From Leclercia adecarboxylata (GTDB taxonomy: Bacteria > Pseudomonadota > Gammaproteobacteria > Enterobacterales > Enterobacteriaceae), in assembly GCA_901472455.1 (NCBI GenBank), contig LR590464.1, positions 62,001-126,000 of the forward strand: a DNA stretch of 64,000 nt. The letters are read 5' to 3'. This document shows positions 13,984 through 24,614 of the stretch, piece after piece. Below the pieces are notes generated by a model. It saw only the letters and a program-made list of their open reading frames with translations. It ran no database searches and had not been told where the DNA came from. How positions within the stretch are numbered: the first letter of the stretch is position 1; each line of letters starts with the position of its first letter. A program made the position numbers and the translations under genes.

Positions 13984-14019
13984 GCGCAGCCACATTCGTT
14001 TCAAGCCGGAGATATCATC

Positions 14020-14736
14020 ATGCGTCCATCAGGTCGTAGCGCCAACCAGGTGCGCCCCGTCACCCTGACCCGTAACTATACAAAACACGCTGAAGGCTCT
14101 GTGCTTGTTGAATTCGGTGATACCAAAGTGCTGTGCACCGCCTCTATCGAAGAGGGTGTGCCACGCTTCCTGAAAGGCCAGGGTCAGGGCTGGATCACTG
14201 CCGAGTATGGCATGCTGCCACGCTCCACCCACACCCGTAACGCCCGCGAAGCGGCGAAAGGTAAGCAGGGTGGCCCGTACTATGGAGATTCAGCGTCTGA
14301 TCGCCCGTGCCCTGCGCGCGGCGGTTGATTTGAAAACGCTGGCGAGTTTACCATCACCCTGGACTGCGACGTGATCCAGGCAGACGGCGGCACGCGCACT
14401 GCCTCTATCACCGGTGCCTGCGTGGCGCTGGCCGATGCCCTCAACAAACTGGTTGCGGCTGGCAAGCTGAAAGCGAATCCACTTAAAGGCATGGTTGCTG
14501 CGGTGTCTGTGGGTATCGTCAATGGCGAAGCGCTGTGCGATCTGGAGTACGTTGAAGATTCTGCAGCAGAGACCGACATGAACGTGGTGATGACCGAAGA
14601 TGGTCGCATCATCGAAGTGCAGGGCACGGCAGAAGGTGAGCCGTTTACCCATGAAGAGCTTCTCGCCCTGTTGGCGTTAGCCCGAGAGGGAATCGAATCT
14701 ATCGTAACGACGCAGAAGGCGGCGTTAGAAAATTGA
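14020..14736 (+). CDS. rph: RNase PH (frame-broken, native C-terminus)
   Basis: Phosphorolytic 3'-5' exoribonuclease that trims tRNA 3' ends. The protein starts [20 protein letters not shown] and carries [33 protein letters not shown], the catalytic-core block [18 protein letters not shown], and [17 protein letters not shown]. Two single-base breaks (about 14275 and 14335) interrupt the middle. The C-terminus runs through [16 protein letters not shown], so the gene does not carry the well-known C-terminal frameshift of E. coli K-12 (rph-1). It ends just before the pyrE attenuator. Confidence 0.94.
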
Positions 14737-14740
14737 TTTT

Positions 14741-14770
14741 AAAGGCGACTGATGAGTCGCCTTTTTTTTT
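14741..14770 (+). terminator. pyrE attenuator hairpin
   Basis: Stem AAAGGCGACT (14741-14750) with AGTCGCCTTT (14755-14764), loop GATG, and an uninterrupted T run to 14770. It starts four bases after the rph stop and precedes pyrE by 27 bases. This is the position of the E. coli pyrE attenuator, where ribosomes translating the end of rph close behind RNA polymerase prevent termination when UTP is scarce. The intact rph C-terminus keeps that coupling possible here. Confidence 0.92.
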
Positions 14771-14797
14771 GTCCGTAGAAAAGTAAGGAGCGAATCC

Positions 14798-15442
14798 ATG
14801 AAACCGTATCAGCGCCAGTTTATTGAGTTTGCGCTTAGCAAGCAGGTACTTAAGTTTGGCGAATTTACGCTGAAATCCGGGCGCAAAAGCCCCTATTTCT
14901 TTAACGCCGGGCTGTTTAATACCGGGCGCGATCTGGCTCTGTTAGGCCGCTTCTATGCCGAAGCGCTGGTGGATTCCGGGATTGAATTCGATCTGCTGTT
15001 TGGCCCGGCCTATAAAGGCATCCCGATTGCCACGACCACCGCCGTGGCGCTGGCGGAGCATCACGATCGCGACGTACCGTACTGCTTTAACCGTAAAGAG
15101 GCTAAGACCCACGGCGGAAGGCGGTAATCTGGTCGGCAGCGCCTTGCAGGGCCGCGTCATGCTGGTGGATGATGTGATCACCGCGGGCACCGCCATTCGT
15201 GAATCAATGGAGATTATCCAGGCGAATAACGCGACGCTGGCGGGCGTGCTGATCTTCGCTGGACCGCCAGGAGCGCGGCCGGGGGGAAATTTCTGCTATT
15301 CAGGAAGTGGAACGGTGACTACAGCTGTAAAGTGACATCGATCATCACCCTGAAAGACCTGATCGCGTATCTGGAAGAGAAGCCGGAGATGGCAGAGAGC
15401 CTGGCGGCGGTGCGGGCGTATCGCGAAGAGTTTGGCGTGTAA
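14798..15442 (+). CDS. pyrE: Orotate phosphoribosyltransferase (frame-broken)
   Basis: Converts orotate and PRPP to orotidine monophosphate in pyrimidine synthesis. The start at 14798 reads [21 protein letters not shown]. The PRPP-binding motif [14 protein letters not shown] and the flexible-loop region [14 protein letters not shown] are present, and the C-terminus is [14 protein letters not shown]. Breaks near 15115 and 15270-15330 interrupt the frame. With them repaired, the length is the usual 213 residues. Preceded by an AAGGAG ribosome site. Confidence 0.95.
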
Positions 15443-15447
15443 ATAAA

Positions 15448-15479
15448 GTGCCGGTTGGCGCTGTGCTTACCGGGCCTGG
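15448..15479. repeat. REP-type palindromic element
   Basis: Imperfect palindrome running from GTGCCGG to CCGGGCCTG in the convergent pyrE-slmA gap. It has the layout of enterobacterial REP/PU units and resembles the copies at 20239, 45338 and 49802. Confidence 0.7.
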
Positions 15480-15492
15480 AATACTGTTTCCG

Positions 15493-16091
15493 CTACTGCA
15501 ACTGCGCAGCCACTAACGGCCAGCGGGCGTCAAAATCGTCCGTTGGGCGATATTTGAATTCACTGCGCACAAAGCGGGATAGCATCCCTTCACAGAATGC
15601 CAGCACCTGCCCCGCAAGCAGCGATTCATCCATGCTGTAACCCTCGCCTTCACGCATCTTCTTTTCGCGCAATACCTGGCGCAACTGCGCTTCAATACGT
15701 TCGAAAAGCTGGTTAATCCGCCCCTGTAGCCTGTCCTGCTCAAACATCAGTGCATGGCCGGTCAGGATACGGGTTAAACCCGGATTGCGTTCACCGAAAC
15801 CGAGGATCAGCTGAACAATCAGACGCAGCCGTGCGGTGGTGTCTTTTTCATCCTTCAGAATCAGGTTGATACGCGTGATCAGGCTATCTTCGATAAACTC
15901 GATCAGGCTGTCGAACATCCGCGTTTTACTGGGGAAATGACGGTACAGCGCCGCTTCCGACACGCCCCACAGAGGCGGCCAGTTTTGCGGTGGTGATGCG
16001 TTGACTGCCATCGCTGGATTCAAGCATCAGAGCCAGAGATTGAAGTATTTCTTCGCGACGGTTCCTTTTTCGCTGTTTGTTTTTCTGCCAT
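15493..16091 (-). CDS. slmA: Nucleoid occlusion factor SlmA (frame-broken)
   Basis: TetR-family DNA-binding protein that blocks FtsZ assembly over the nucleoid. The start at 16091 reads MAEKQTAK, then [20 protein letters not shown] once an extra A is removed. The HTH is [39 protein letters not shown]. The C-terminus [23 protein letters not shown] matches SlmA. Two breaks (about 16068 and 15970) are seen, and the length otherwise fits 198 residues. Lies next to dut, as in E. coli. Confidence 0.94.
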
Positions 16092-16210
16092 GTTGCAAAA
16101 TACCCCTGAAAATAAGCACTTGTCAGGCTGACATCCACACAACGACCGCAAAACAGGTGTTTGCGGTTTGTTAATACGTTATTTAGATTGTGAGATGCGT
16201 TTAGCCGGGT

Positions 16211-16667
16211 TTATTTACGCCCGGAATGGCCGAAGCCGCCTTCGCCGCGATCGGTGGCGTCGAAGTCTTCTACCAGATTAAATTCAGCCTGTACCACCGG
16301 GACGAATACCATCTGGGCGACACGCTCGCCGGGTTGGATGGTGAAGCTGTCCTGGCCACGGTTCCAGACGGAGACCATCAGCTGACCCTGGTAGTCGGAA
16401 TCGATAAGCCCCCACCAGGTTGCCCAGCACGATGCCATGCTTATGGCCCAGGCCAGAGCGCGGCAGGATCACCGCAGCCAGAGAGGCATCGGCAATGTGA
16501 ATTGCAAGACCGGTCGGCAGCAGGGTGGTAGCACCCGGCGCCAGTTCTACAGCGGCGTCGAGGCAGGCGCGCAGATCAAGACCGGCAGAACCGGATGTAG
16601 CATAGGTCGGCAGGGGAAATTCCTGACCAACGCGCGGGTCCAGAATCTTAACGTCGATTTTTTTCAT
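16211..16667 (-). CDS. dut: dUTP pyrophosphatase (frame-broken once)
   Basis: Hydrolyses dUTP to dUMP and keeps uracil out of DNA; essential in E. coli. All five trimeric-dUTPase motifs are visible: [24 protein letters not shown], the IDSDYQGQL block with the catalytic Asp, [12 protein letters not shown], and the C-terminal [11 protein letters not shown] arm. One extra base near 16410 breaks the frame. The start at 16667 overlaps the end of coaBC by 20 bases. Length is about 151 residues. Confidence 0.95.
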
Positions 16668-17865
16668 CATAACGGGTAACGATCTCGTCCAGTAATAGTT
16701 GGCCCAGGAGTTCCTTGCGCTCAAGCGGTAAGACTTTATCTCCCTCCTGCCAGAATAGGTGCAGTGCATTGCTGTCGCTGTTAAACCCTTGGGTGGCCAG
16801 CGATACGTCATTCGCGCAAATCAAATCGAGGTTTTTGCGGGGTACGTTTTTGCCGGGCATATTCTTCCACATTATTTGTTTCAGCAGCAAACCCAACAAC
16901 GTTAAGGCCGACGATCTTTTAGCGCGGCGACACCGGCAAACGATATCCGGGTTTTTCACCATTTTTATTGTGATTTCATCGCCTTGCTTTTTAATTTTCT
17001 CATCTGCTATGGCCGCTGCGCGGTAGTCCGCCACGGCGGCACAGCCAATAAAAATTTGCTGCTGTTGTGCCTGTGCCTGGACAGCCGCTTCCATCTCCAG
17101 CGCGGTTGTCACGTCGATGCGTTGCACCCGCGGTGGGGTTGGCAACGACACCGGGCCGCTGACCAGCGTAACCCTGGCTCCGCGCTGCGCGGCGGCGGCG
17201 GCAATCGCAAAGCCCATCTTGCCGGAGCTTTGGTTAGTGATATAGCGCACCGGATCCAACGGCTCACGCGTCGGACCCGCGGTAATCATGATGCTGAGAT
17301 GTTGCAGATCGTTGACAGGTGAAAAATGGCTGGCAGCCAGATCCACAATCGCCAGCGGATCCAGCATACGGCCCGGGCCGATATCGCCACAGGCCTGGCT
17401 GCCGCTGTCTGGCCCCCAGATCAGCAGGCCACGGGAAGCCAGCGTGGCAAGGTTATGCTGCGTTGCCGCGTTGCGGTACATCTGCTGGTTCATGGCGGGT
17501 ACCACGGCGACCGGGGCCGGAGTGGCCAGGCAGATGGTGGACACCAGGTCGTTGGCCATGCCGGCTGCGACACGGGCGATGAGATCGGCGGTGGCCGGCG
17601 CGAGGATGACTAAATCGGCCCATTTACCCAGTTCGATATGGCCCATCGCGGCTTCGGCCGCCGGATCGAGCAGGCTGTCCGACACAGGGTAGCCCGAAAC
17701 GGCTTGCAGGCTCAGTGGCGTAATAAACGCTTTGCCCCCTTCGGTTATTGCCACCCGCACGTCTGCGCCACGCTCACGCAAACGGCGCACCAGTTCCGGC
17801 GTTTTATAGGCCGCAATGCCGCCGCTGACACCGAGAACAATTTTTTTACCGGCCAGGCTCATCAT
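16648..17865 (-). CDS. coaBC: Bifunctional CoaBC: PPC synthetase and decarboxylase
   Basis: Two consecutive steps of coenzyme A synthesis: ligation of cysteine to 4'-phosphopantothenate, then decarboxylation. The N-terminal flavoprotein half (about 1-190) shows [17 protein letters not shown], the active-site His in [19 protein letters not shown] and the active-site Cys in [13 protein letters not shown]. The C-terminal synthetase half has [15 protein letters not shown] and the lysine of KMVKNPDIV. Between about 16880 and 16930 two opposite frame shifts garble roughly 20 residues and then restore the frame, so the gene reads open throughout. Either of the two starting Met codons is possible. 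Confidence 0.95.
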   Translation of the reverse strand: MMSLAGKKIVLGVSGGIAAYKTPELVRRLRERGADVRVAITEGGKAFITPLSLQAVSGYPVSDSLLDPAAEAAMGHIELGKWADLVILAPATADLIARVAAGMANDLVSTICLATPAPVAVVPAMNQQMYRNAATQHNLATLASRGLLIWGPDSGSQACGDIGPGRMLDPLAIVDLAASHFSPVNDLQHLSIMITAGPTREPLDPVRYITNQSSGKMGFAIAAAAAQRGARVTLVSGPVSLPTPPRVQRIDVTTALEMEAAVQAQAQQQQIFIGCAAVADYRAAAIADEKIKKQGDEITIKMVKNPDIVCRCRRAKRSSALTLLGLLLKQIMWKNMPGKNVPRKNLDLICANDVSLATQGFNSDSNALHLFWQEGDKVLPLERKELLGQLLLDEIVTRYDEKNRR

Positions 17866-18036
17866 GATTCTTTCCTGTTGGGTTCACCTGAGAGACGGGC
17901 ATTTTATCACAATCCGAAAAGCATCGTGATGTTGTCCATCCGCCACTTTGCGAGGCGTTACGCAAGACAAGCAATCCGCCATCGTGAGGGGGCACGGTGT
18001 ATGGCAGCATAGCCTGACGATGGAGGAGGGCAGAGT

Positions 18037-18702
18037 ATGGATACACCATTCCCGCAGTTGCCGCGGGAAAAAATGCTCGCTGATGGCGCGACAACGCTGA
18101 CGGACGAAGAGCTGCTGGCGCTGTTCCTGCGAACCGGTACGCGAAGTAAAAATGTTTTCACGCTTTCTAAAGACCTGTTGCAGCATTTCGGCTCCCTGCA
18201 CGGCTTGCTGACTGCCGAACTGACGGCGTTCAGGGGCGTGGACGGGATCGGCATTGCGAAATTCGCCCAGCTCAGAGGTATTGCGGAGCTTGCCCGCCGG
18301 TACTATTGCTCGGGGATACGGCAAGAAAACCCGCTTAAAAACCCGGAGATGACCCGGGAGTTTGTGCGCAGCCAGCTGGCGGAAGAGGAGAGGGAGATTT
18401 TTATGGTGATTTTCCTCGATAATCAAAACCGCGTGCTGAAACACTCCCGGCTATTTTCGGGTACCCTGAGCCATGTGGAGGTGCATCCACGTGAAATTGT
18501 GCGCGAAGCGATAAAAGTGAATGCCGCTGGCGTGATCCTCGCGCATAATCATCCCTCAGGACGCGCCGAACCGAGTAAAGCCGACAGAGACGTGACCGCA
18601 CGCATTATGAAATGCTGTCAATTCATGGACATTCGTGTTCTTGATCATCTGGTGATAGGCCGTGGAGAGTACGTTTCGTTTGCAGAACGTGGATGGATTT
18701 AA
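18037..18702 (+). CDS. radC: JAMM-domain protein RadC
   Basis: Intact 221-residue protein of the RadC/UPF0758 family. It has an N-terminal helix-hairpin-helix region ([21 protein letters not shown]) and a C-terminal MPN/JAMM fold with the metal-binding signature [16 protein letters not shown]. The earlier link to DNA repair is considered doubtful, and its physiological role is not established. The N-terminal 12 residues differ from E. coli. It lies upstream of rpmB, as usual. Confidence 0.93.
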   Translation: MDTPFPQLPREKMLADGATTLTDEELLALFLRTGTRSKNVFTLSKDLLQHFGSLHGLLTAELTAFRGVDGIGIAKFAQLRGIAELARRYYCSGIRQENPLKNPEMTREFVRSQLAEEEREIFMVIFLDNQNRVLKHSRLFSGTLSHVEVHPREIVREAIKVNAAGVILAHNHPSGRAEPSKADRDVTARIMKCCQFMDIRVLDHLVIGRGEYVSFAERGWI

Positions 18703-18744
18703 GCCATTTCTCGCGATCCATCGGGATCTTTGTCTGTTCGGGAC

Positions 18745-18773
18745 TTGAGCACATCCTCGAGTCAGCGTATACT
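18745..18773 (+). promoter_or_regulatory. Sigma-70 promoter for rpmB-rpmG
   Basis: TTGAGC (18745-18750), a 17-base spacer, and TATACT (18768-18773). This is close to consensus with optimal spacing, about 145 bases before rpmB. A strong promoter is expected for these ribosomal protein genes, and the gap leaves a long untranslated leader. Confidence 0.75.
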
Positions 18774-18897
18774 ACGCCACCTTTGAGAATCTCGGGTTTG
18801 GCAATTGGGCCTGGCAATCGATGGTTCACTTAGAACTGCGATGACTGGGCTGTAAAGCCTGACGAGGCGCCGATACCCCATACGAAGCTCGAGCTAA

Positions 18898-19155
<258 letters not shown>

Positions 19156-19174
19156 GTACTTAAAGAGGAAATAA

Positions 19175-19345
<171 letters not shown>

Positions 19346-19370
19346 TTTTAGGGCTCCTTGTACTGAAAAA

Positions 19371-19393
19371 CCCCGCACCTGCGGGGGTTTTTT
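19371..19393 (+). terminator. Terminator after rpmG
   Basis: CCCCGC (19371-19376) pairs with GCGGGG (19381-19386) around the loop ACCT, flanked by AAAAA and a T run. This is a classic intrinsic terminator between rpmG and mutM. Confidence 0.9.
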
Positions 19394-19419
19394 GCATTCT
19401 GCATCTCAACGGAGGAACC

Positions 19420-20229
19420 ATGCCTGAATTACCTGAGGTAGAGACCAGCCGCCGTGGCATTGAGCCTCACCTGGTCGGTGCGACCATTCTTCACGCTGTT
19501 GTCCGTAACGGCCGCCTGCGCTGGCCGGTTTCTGATGAGATCCACACGCTGAGTGACAAACCCGTTCTCAGCGTGCAGCGCCGCGCGAAGTACCTGCTGC
19601 TGGAACTGCCGGATGGCTGGATCATCATCCATCTGGGGATGTCCGGGAGCTTACGCATCCTTAGCGAAGAGCTGCCCGCAGAAAAGCATGACCACGTTGA
19701 CCTGGTGATGAGCAATGGCAAAGTGCTGCGCTACACCGATCCCCGCCGCTTTGGTGCCTGGCTGTGGACTAAAGAGCTGGAAGGGCATAACGTGCTGGCG
19801 CACCTGGGGCCGGAGCCGCTCTCGGACGCCTTTGACGCGGAATACCTGAAAGCGAAGTGCGCGAAGAAAAAATCCCCGATTAAACCCTGGCTGATGGATA
19901 ACAAGCTGGTGGTCGGCGTCGGTAATATATATGCCAGTGAATCGCTCTTTGCCGCCGGGATCCATCCCGATCGCTTAGCCTCATCGCTTTCTGCTCAGGA
20001 GTGTGAGCTGTTGGTCAGGGTGATCAAAGCGGTGCTGCTGCGTTCGATTGAGCAGGGCGGAACCACCCTGAAGGATTTCCTGCAAAGCGACGGTAAGCCG
20101 GGCTACTTTGCTCAGGAGCTGCAGGTTTATGGCCGTAAAGATGAGCCATGCCGGGTCTGCGGTGCGCCGATTGTGGCAACGAAGCACGCGCAGCGCGCCA
20201 CCTTCTACTGCCGTCAGTGCCAGAAATAA
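19420..20229 (+). CDS. mutM: Formamidopyrimidine-DNA glycosylase MutM
   Basis: Base-excision repair enzyme that removes 8-oxoguanine and ring-opened purines and cleaves the abasic site. The 269-residue protein is intact. It begins MPELPEVET, so the catalytic Pro2 and Glu3 are present. The lysine of [10 protein letters not shown], the H2TH region around [17 protein letters not shown], and the C-terminal zinc finger CRVCG...CRQC are all there. It follows the rpmG terminator. Confidence 0.98.
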   Translation: MPELPEVETSRRGIEPHLVGATILHAVVRNGRLRWPVSDEIHTLSDKPVLSVQRRAKYLLLELPDGWIIIHLGMSGSLRILSEELPAEKHDHVDLVMSNGKVLRYTDPRRFGAWLWTKELEGHNVLAHLGPEPLSDAFDAEYLKAKCAKKKSPIKPWLMDNKLVVGVGNIYASESLFAAGIHPDRLASSLSAQECELLVRVIKAVLLRSIEQGGTTLKDFLQSDGKPGYFAQELQVYGRKDEPCRVCGAPIVATKHAQRATFYCRQCQK

Positions 20230-20238
20230 TGCAATGCA

Positions 20239-20266
20239 GGCCGGGCAAGCGCAGCGTCGCCCGGCA
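20239..20266. repeat. REP-type palindromic element
   Basis: GCCGGGC...GCCCGGC palindrome in the convergent mutM-coaD gap, with the internal AAGCGCAGCGTC typical of enterobacterial REP units. Confidence 0.8.
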
Positions 20267-20278
20267 AAAAGGCAGGAA

Positions 20279-20761
<483 letters not shown>

Positions 20762-21531
20762 TCACGCTTTCTCTGAGTAGCCGCGGTTCAGCGCCCACAG
20801 CTCGGTGTATTTATTAAAAGTATACTGGCGTTAACCACTGCCAGTAACCAGCCCTGTTTACCGTCCAGCACGCCACCGCGCAGCACCAGCGTCTTCAGGA
20901 ACGCCCCTGCGGTGTGGCTGAAAATACCCGCTAGCGAGGTTGTCTTACCGCGCTGATGACGCTCCTGCGCCCATGCCGTGGCGTAATTCAGCTGTTTACG
21001 CTGGAAGCTGGCGAAATCACGACAGGTGAGATGCAACAGATCGCCATCGAGGGCAACCACGCGTGCGCCGTCGCAGGCCAGCGATTCGTGCACCAGGTTA
21101 TCGTTGTACTGATAGCGCGTGCGCGAGTACAGGCGCATCACGCGATCGGGATACCAGCCACTGTGCCGCATAAAGCGACCCAGGAAGTAGTTGCGCCGGG
21201 CGATGCTGTAGACGGCATCAGGCTGCGGTGCAGCCAGCACATGCTGGATGGCCTGTTGCAGTTCCGGGGTAACACGCTCGTCGGTGTCGATCATCAGGAC
21301 ATAGTCGCCAGTGGCGAACGCCTGCGCGCGCTGGCGCTGGATGCCGTAGCCCTGCCAGTCGGTATTGATATAGACCTGCACACCGGCCGCGCGGGCGACC
21401 TCCACCGTGGCGTCGGTGCTGCCGGAATCAAGCAGAACGATCTCATCGGCCCACGCCACGGAGGCGAGGCAATCTGGCAGCAGGTCAGCGGCGTTTTTGG
21501 CGATCATGACGACCGACAGGCGCGCAGACAT
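20762..21531 (-). CDS. waaE: LPS core beta-1,4-glucosyltransferase WaaE (frame-broken once)
   Basis: GT2 enzyme that in Klebsiella, Serratia and relatives adds glucose to heptose I of the inner core. The start at 21531 ([21 protein letters not shown]) overlaps the waaA stop in an ATGA arrangement. The GT2 fold shows [14 protein letters not shown], the DTDERV metal site, [13 protein letters not shown] and [12 protein letters not shown] missing base near 20822 shifts the last 23 codons; read across it, the end is YTEKLW-like ([15 protein letters not shown]) with a stop at 20762. E. coli K-12 lacks this gene, so it marks a Klebsiella/Enterobacter-type core. Confidence 0.9.
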
Positions 21532-22806
21532 CAATGGCTCCGCAGGGGCAGGTAAGGTTGCAGAAGTTGCAGCAGGCGGGTCAATGCCCCCTGATTCTGA
21601 TGCAGCACTTCGACAGCATGGCGGCCATACCACAGGCGATAATCTTCGTCGGTCAGAAGGGTGGAAACTTCCTTCACGATCGAATGTGCATCGGTGACCG
21701 TAATCAGCCCGTCAGCCTGCTGCAGTTTGGCGCAGATGTCTTTGAAGTTGAAAGTGTGTGGCCCCATCAGCACTGGAATGGCGTGCGCTGCTGGCTCCAG
21801 CGGGTTATGCCCGCCGCGCTCCACGAGGCTGCCGCCGACAAAGGCCAGATCGGCAATGCCGTACAGCAACATCAGCTCGCCCATGGTATCGCCAATCACG
21901 ACCTGAGTGCCGGAGGACGGGATTTCACCGCTGCTGCGCATAGTGAAGCTGAACCCGCCTTTCTGCACCATGTCACGGGCATCTTTAAAACGCTCAGGAT
22001 GACGTGGCACCAGAATTAACAACAGGTCCGGGAAGCTTTCCAGAAGCTGGCGATGCGCCTGGAGGATAATCTCTTCTTCGCCGTCGTGGGTGCTGGTAGC
22101 GATCCATACTTTACGGCGCGGCGCCCACTGGCGACGCAGGGTAATAGCTCGGGCAGCCAGTTCCGGGGTAACCGAAATATCAAACTTCAGGCTGCCGGTG
22201 ACCGCCAACTGATTGCGCTTCAGGCCAAGCGACAGGAAGCGCGCGCCGTCTTCTTCATTCTGGGCGGCGATCAGGGGTGATTTTACTCAGCAGGCGACGC
22301 ATAAATTTGCCCAGCTTGCCGTATCCCTTCGCAGAGCGCTCCGACAGGCGGGCGTTGGCCACCACCAGCGGAATTTTACGGCTGTGCAGGGCAGAAATCA
22401 TGTTCGGCCACAGTTCGGTTTCCATCACAATCACCAGCTTAGGGCGCACGGTATTGAGGAAACGGTTCATGGCGCAGGGTAAATCGTAAGGCAGATAGAC
22501 GTGATGCACATCTTTGCCAAAGGCCGACATGGCGCGTTCGGAGCCGGTTGGCGTCATGGTAGTGACGGTGATCGGCAACGAAGGATAACGGTGGCGCAGG
22601 GCACGAACCAGCGGAATGGCCGCCAGCGTTTCACCCACGGACACGGAGTGGAGCAGGATACCGTCCGGCGCAACTTTGTTGCGGCAGAAACCATAGCGTT
22701 CAGCCCAGCGTTTACGGTAGGCAGGCGCTTTACGGCTACGCAGCAGCAGTCGTAGCCACACCAGTGGCTGAATAATATAGAGCAGAGCGGTATACAACAA
22801 TTCCAA
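21531..22806 (-). CDS. waaA: Kdo transferase WaaA (frame-broken once, TTG start likely)
   Basis: Membrane-associated GT30 enzyme that adds two Kdo residues to the lipid A precursor; essential. The N-terminal part shows [49 protein letters not shown] and ETELWPNM. The C-terminal part shows [43 protein letters not shown] and [10 protein letters not shown]. One break lies near 22255-22275. Homology begins at LELLYT, so the TTG at 22806 is the likely start; the in-frame ATG at 22839 would add 11 residues unlike the family. Confidence 0.93.
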
Positions 22807-22924
22807 GCGATTATCCGTTTTTTCAGTTTCGGCGGGCAAATTCTAAGCATTTAGGCCGTTTAAAGCTATCCCTTTGGCGCTTTTGCTCAGCCATTTGCCT
22901 GCGTTACATGCGTTCGCAGATAAA

Positions 22925-22949
22925 AAAACGGGCATCTGATGCCCGTTTT
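22925..22949 (-). terminator. Terminator after the waa-cluster phosphoethanolamine transferase
   Basis: AAAACGGGCAT (22925-22935) pairs perfectly with ATGCCCGTTTT (22939-22949) around a 3-base loop, with T-rich flanks on both strands. It lies 12 bases beyond the stop of the upstream minus-strand gene, separating it from waaA. Confidence 0.88.
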
Positions 22950-22960
22950 ATGATTTCTGC

Positions 22961-24596
22961 TTAACGTTCCGCTTCCGGCAGTTCGTTCAGATGGTAGGTG
23001 ACGCGCTCCGACAGGCCGCGAATATCACCCCCGGTGATGTAGTAGCTGTCGTCCTTCTGGTTCGGGTTGCTGACTGCGTAACCCAACATCTTGTTGATCA
23101 GCGTCGCCATCTGGTAATGGTTGAGCGGCACCTGTGGGCTGATAGCGTTCATCGTATACGCCGGATCGTTACTGAAGTAGAGGAACGGCACCTGAGCAAT
23201 CGGCATTTCGACAATCGAGTGGCCGAACAGCCCGCCATCACCCACGCGTTCGCCGTGATCTGAGGTAATAAACACCAGGACTGGCAGTCTGGATTTCGCC
23301 ATCGCGGTACGGATCGCCGAGGCCAGTTCTTTGTCGTACAGGCGCACGGCATCATCGTACTCATTTTTCTTCTGCGCCACGTCGTCACTCAGGCGTGGGG
23401 TAGAGAATTTCGCGAAGCCCTGCGGAATGTTGCGCTCATACGGAATATGCGGCGCACGGCTGTTCAGCACCATCAGGAAAGGCTTGTTCCAGTCCAGCTT
23501 CGCCTGCTCAACGGAAGGGGTTAGCACCACATCGGCACCGACGTCCGGCGCCGGGCGGATCTGTGTATCTTCCCACAGGTCGATATCGTGGATACCAATC
23601 CAGTTGCTCAGCCCTTCCAGACCCTGGGCAGAGATAAACGCCGTCTGGTAGCCCTGCTTTTTAGCATTGGTAAAGATGTTGGTCGACTTCGACTTATAAG
23701 CATCGTAGTTGTCCGGCTCGCGCAGGTTATTGACCAGCATCGGGATCGCCACGCGGGTCGAAACCGCGTTCGAGACGATCAGCCGACCCGTACCCTGATA
23801 CTGCTGCATCAGGGCTTTCAGTTCCGGCGTGGTGTCGCGATCGTAGCCCAGGGCGCTGACGTGATGCGGGTTGAGGCTTTCACCAATCGCCAGGATGATG
23901 GAGTATTTCCCGGCGTGACTGCCTTCCACCGGTGTGACCTTATACGGCTCATAGTGCGTTATGCTCTGGTTTTCGCCGGAAAGGGCTTCAGGGATCAGGC
24001 GAATAGCGCTGTAACTCATGGCCGACAGACCGTTACGCAGTAAGGAGTGGCGCAGATCCGGGTTGAATTTATACATCTGCCCGTCGATGGCTTTATAGAA
24101 CTGACCGGCAAACATCACCACGATAGCCAGCAGGCACGGCATCGCCACCCACTTATGCCACTGCGGTGCCAGACGACGAGTAAAGACCAGCGCAAAGATT
24201 ACTGCGACGGCCATGATGGCAAAGTAGATCCCAAGCGATCCCAGACTGTCCGTAATGCCGCTGGCGATATCTTTGGTTTCGACAAAGGCCAGCCACACTT
24301 CACTCGGGCCATAAAACTGGCCGTAGAACTGGTAATAAACCGCTTCCGATATCTGCACGATAAAGGTAACCGCCAGCAGCAGACGGGTGAGGAAATAGCG
24401 GGCGCTGATAGCCGCCAGCAGGGAAATGATCAGATACAGCGACATGTCGCTGGATTTCGGCTGATAAACATGGTCTTTCAGCAGGATGATGATTTCACAC
24501 AGTGAAAAACAGCACCAGCAAAACCAGCGTGAGTATCACGGTACGCAGAATAGTGCGGCGCGGCGTGTGTGACGATTGTGAGGATGTTTTAAACAT
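22961..24596 (-). CDS. Phosphoethanolamine transferase of the LPS core cluster (frame-broken once)
   Basis: Sulfatase-superfamily membrane enzyme, about 544 residues. The start at 24596 (MFKTSSQSSHTPRRT) leads into a transmembrane helix. One break near 24495 separates this from the rest. Further membrane segments fill residues 30-190. The periplasmic catalytic domain shows YSIILAIGESLNPHHVSALGY, the nucleophile region VSTRVAIPMLV, RAPHIPYERN and FITSDHGERVGDGGLFGHS. The nucleophile block differs clearly from the copy at 10432-12086, so the two are not recent duplicates. By location it probably decorates core heptose or Kdo (CptA-like), but the acceptor is not shown by sequence. Confidence 0.85.
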
Positions 24597-24614
24597 GAAC
24601 GGACTCAAGGTTAC

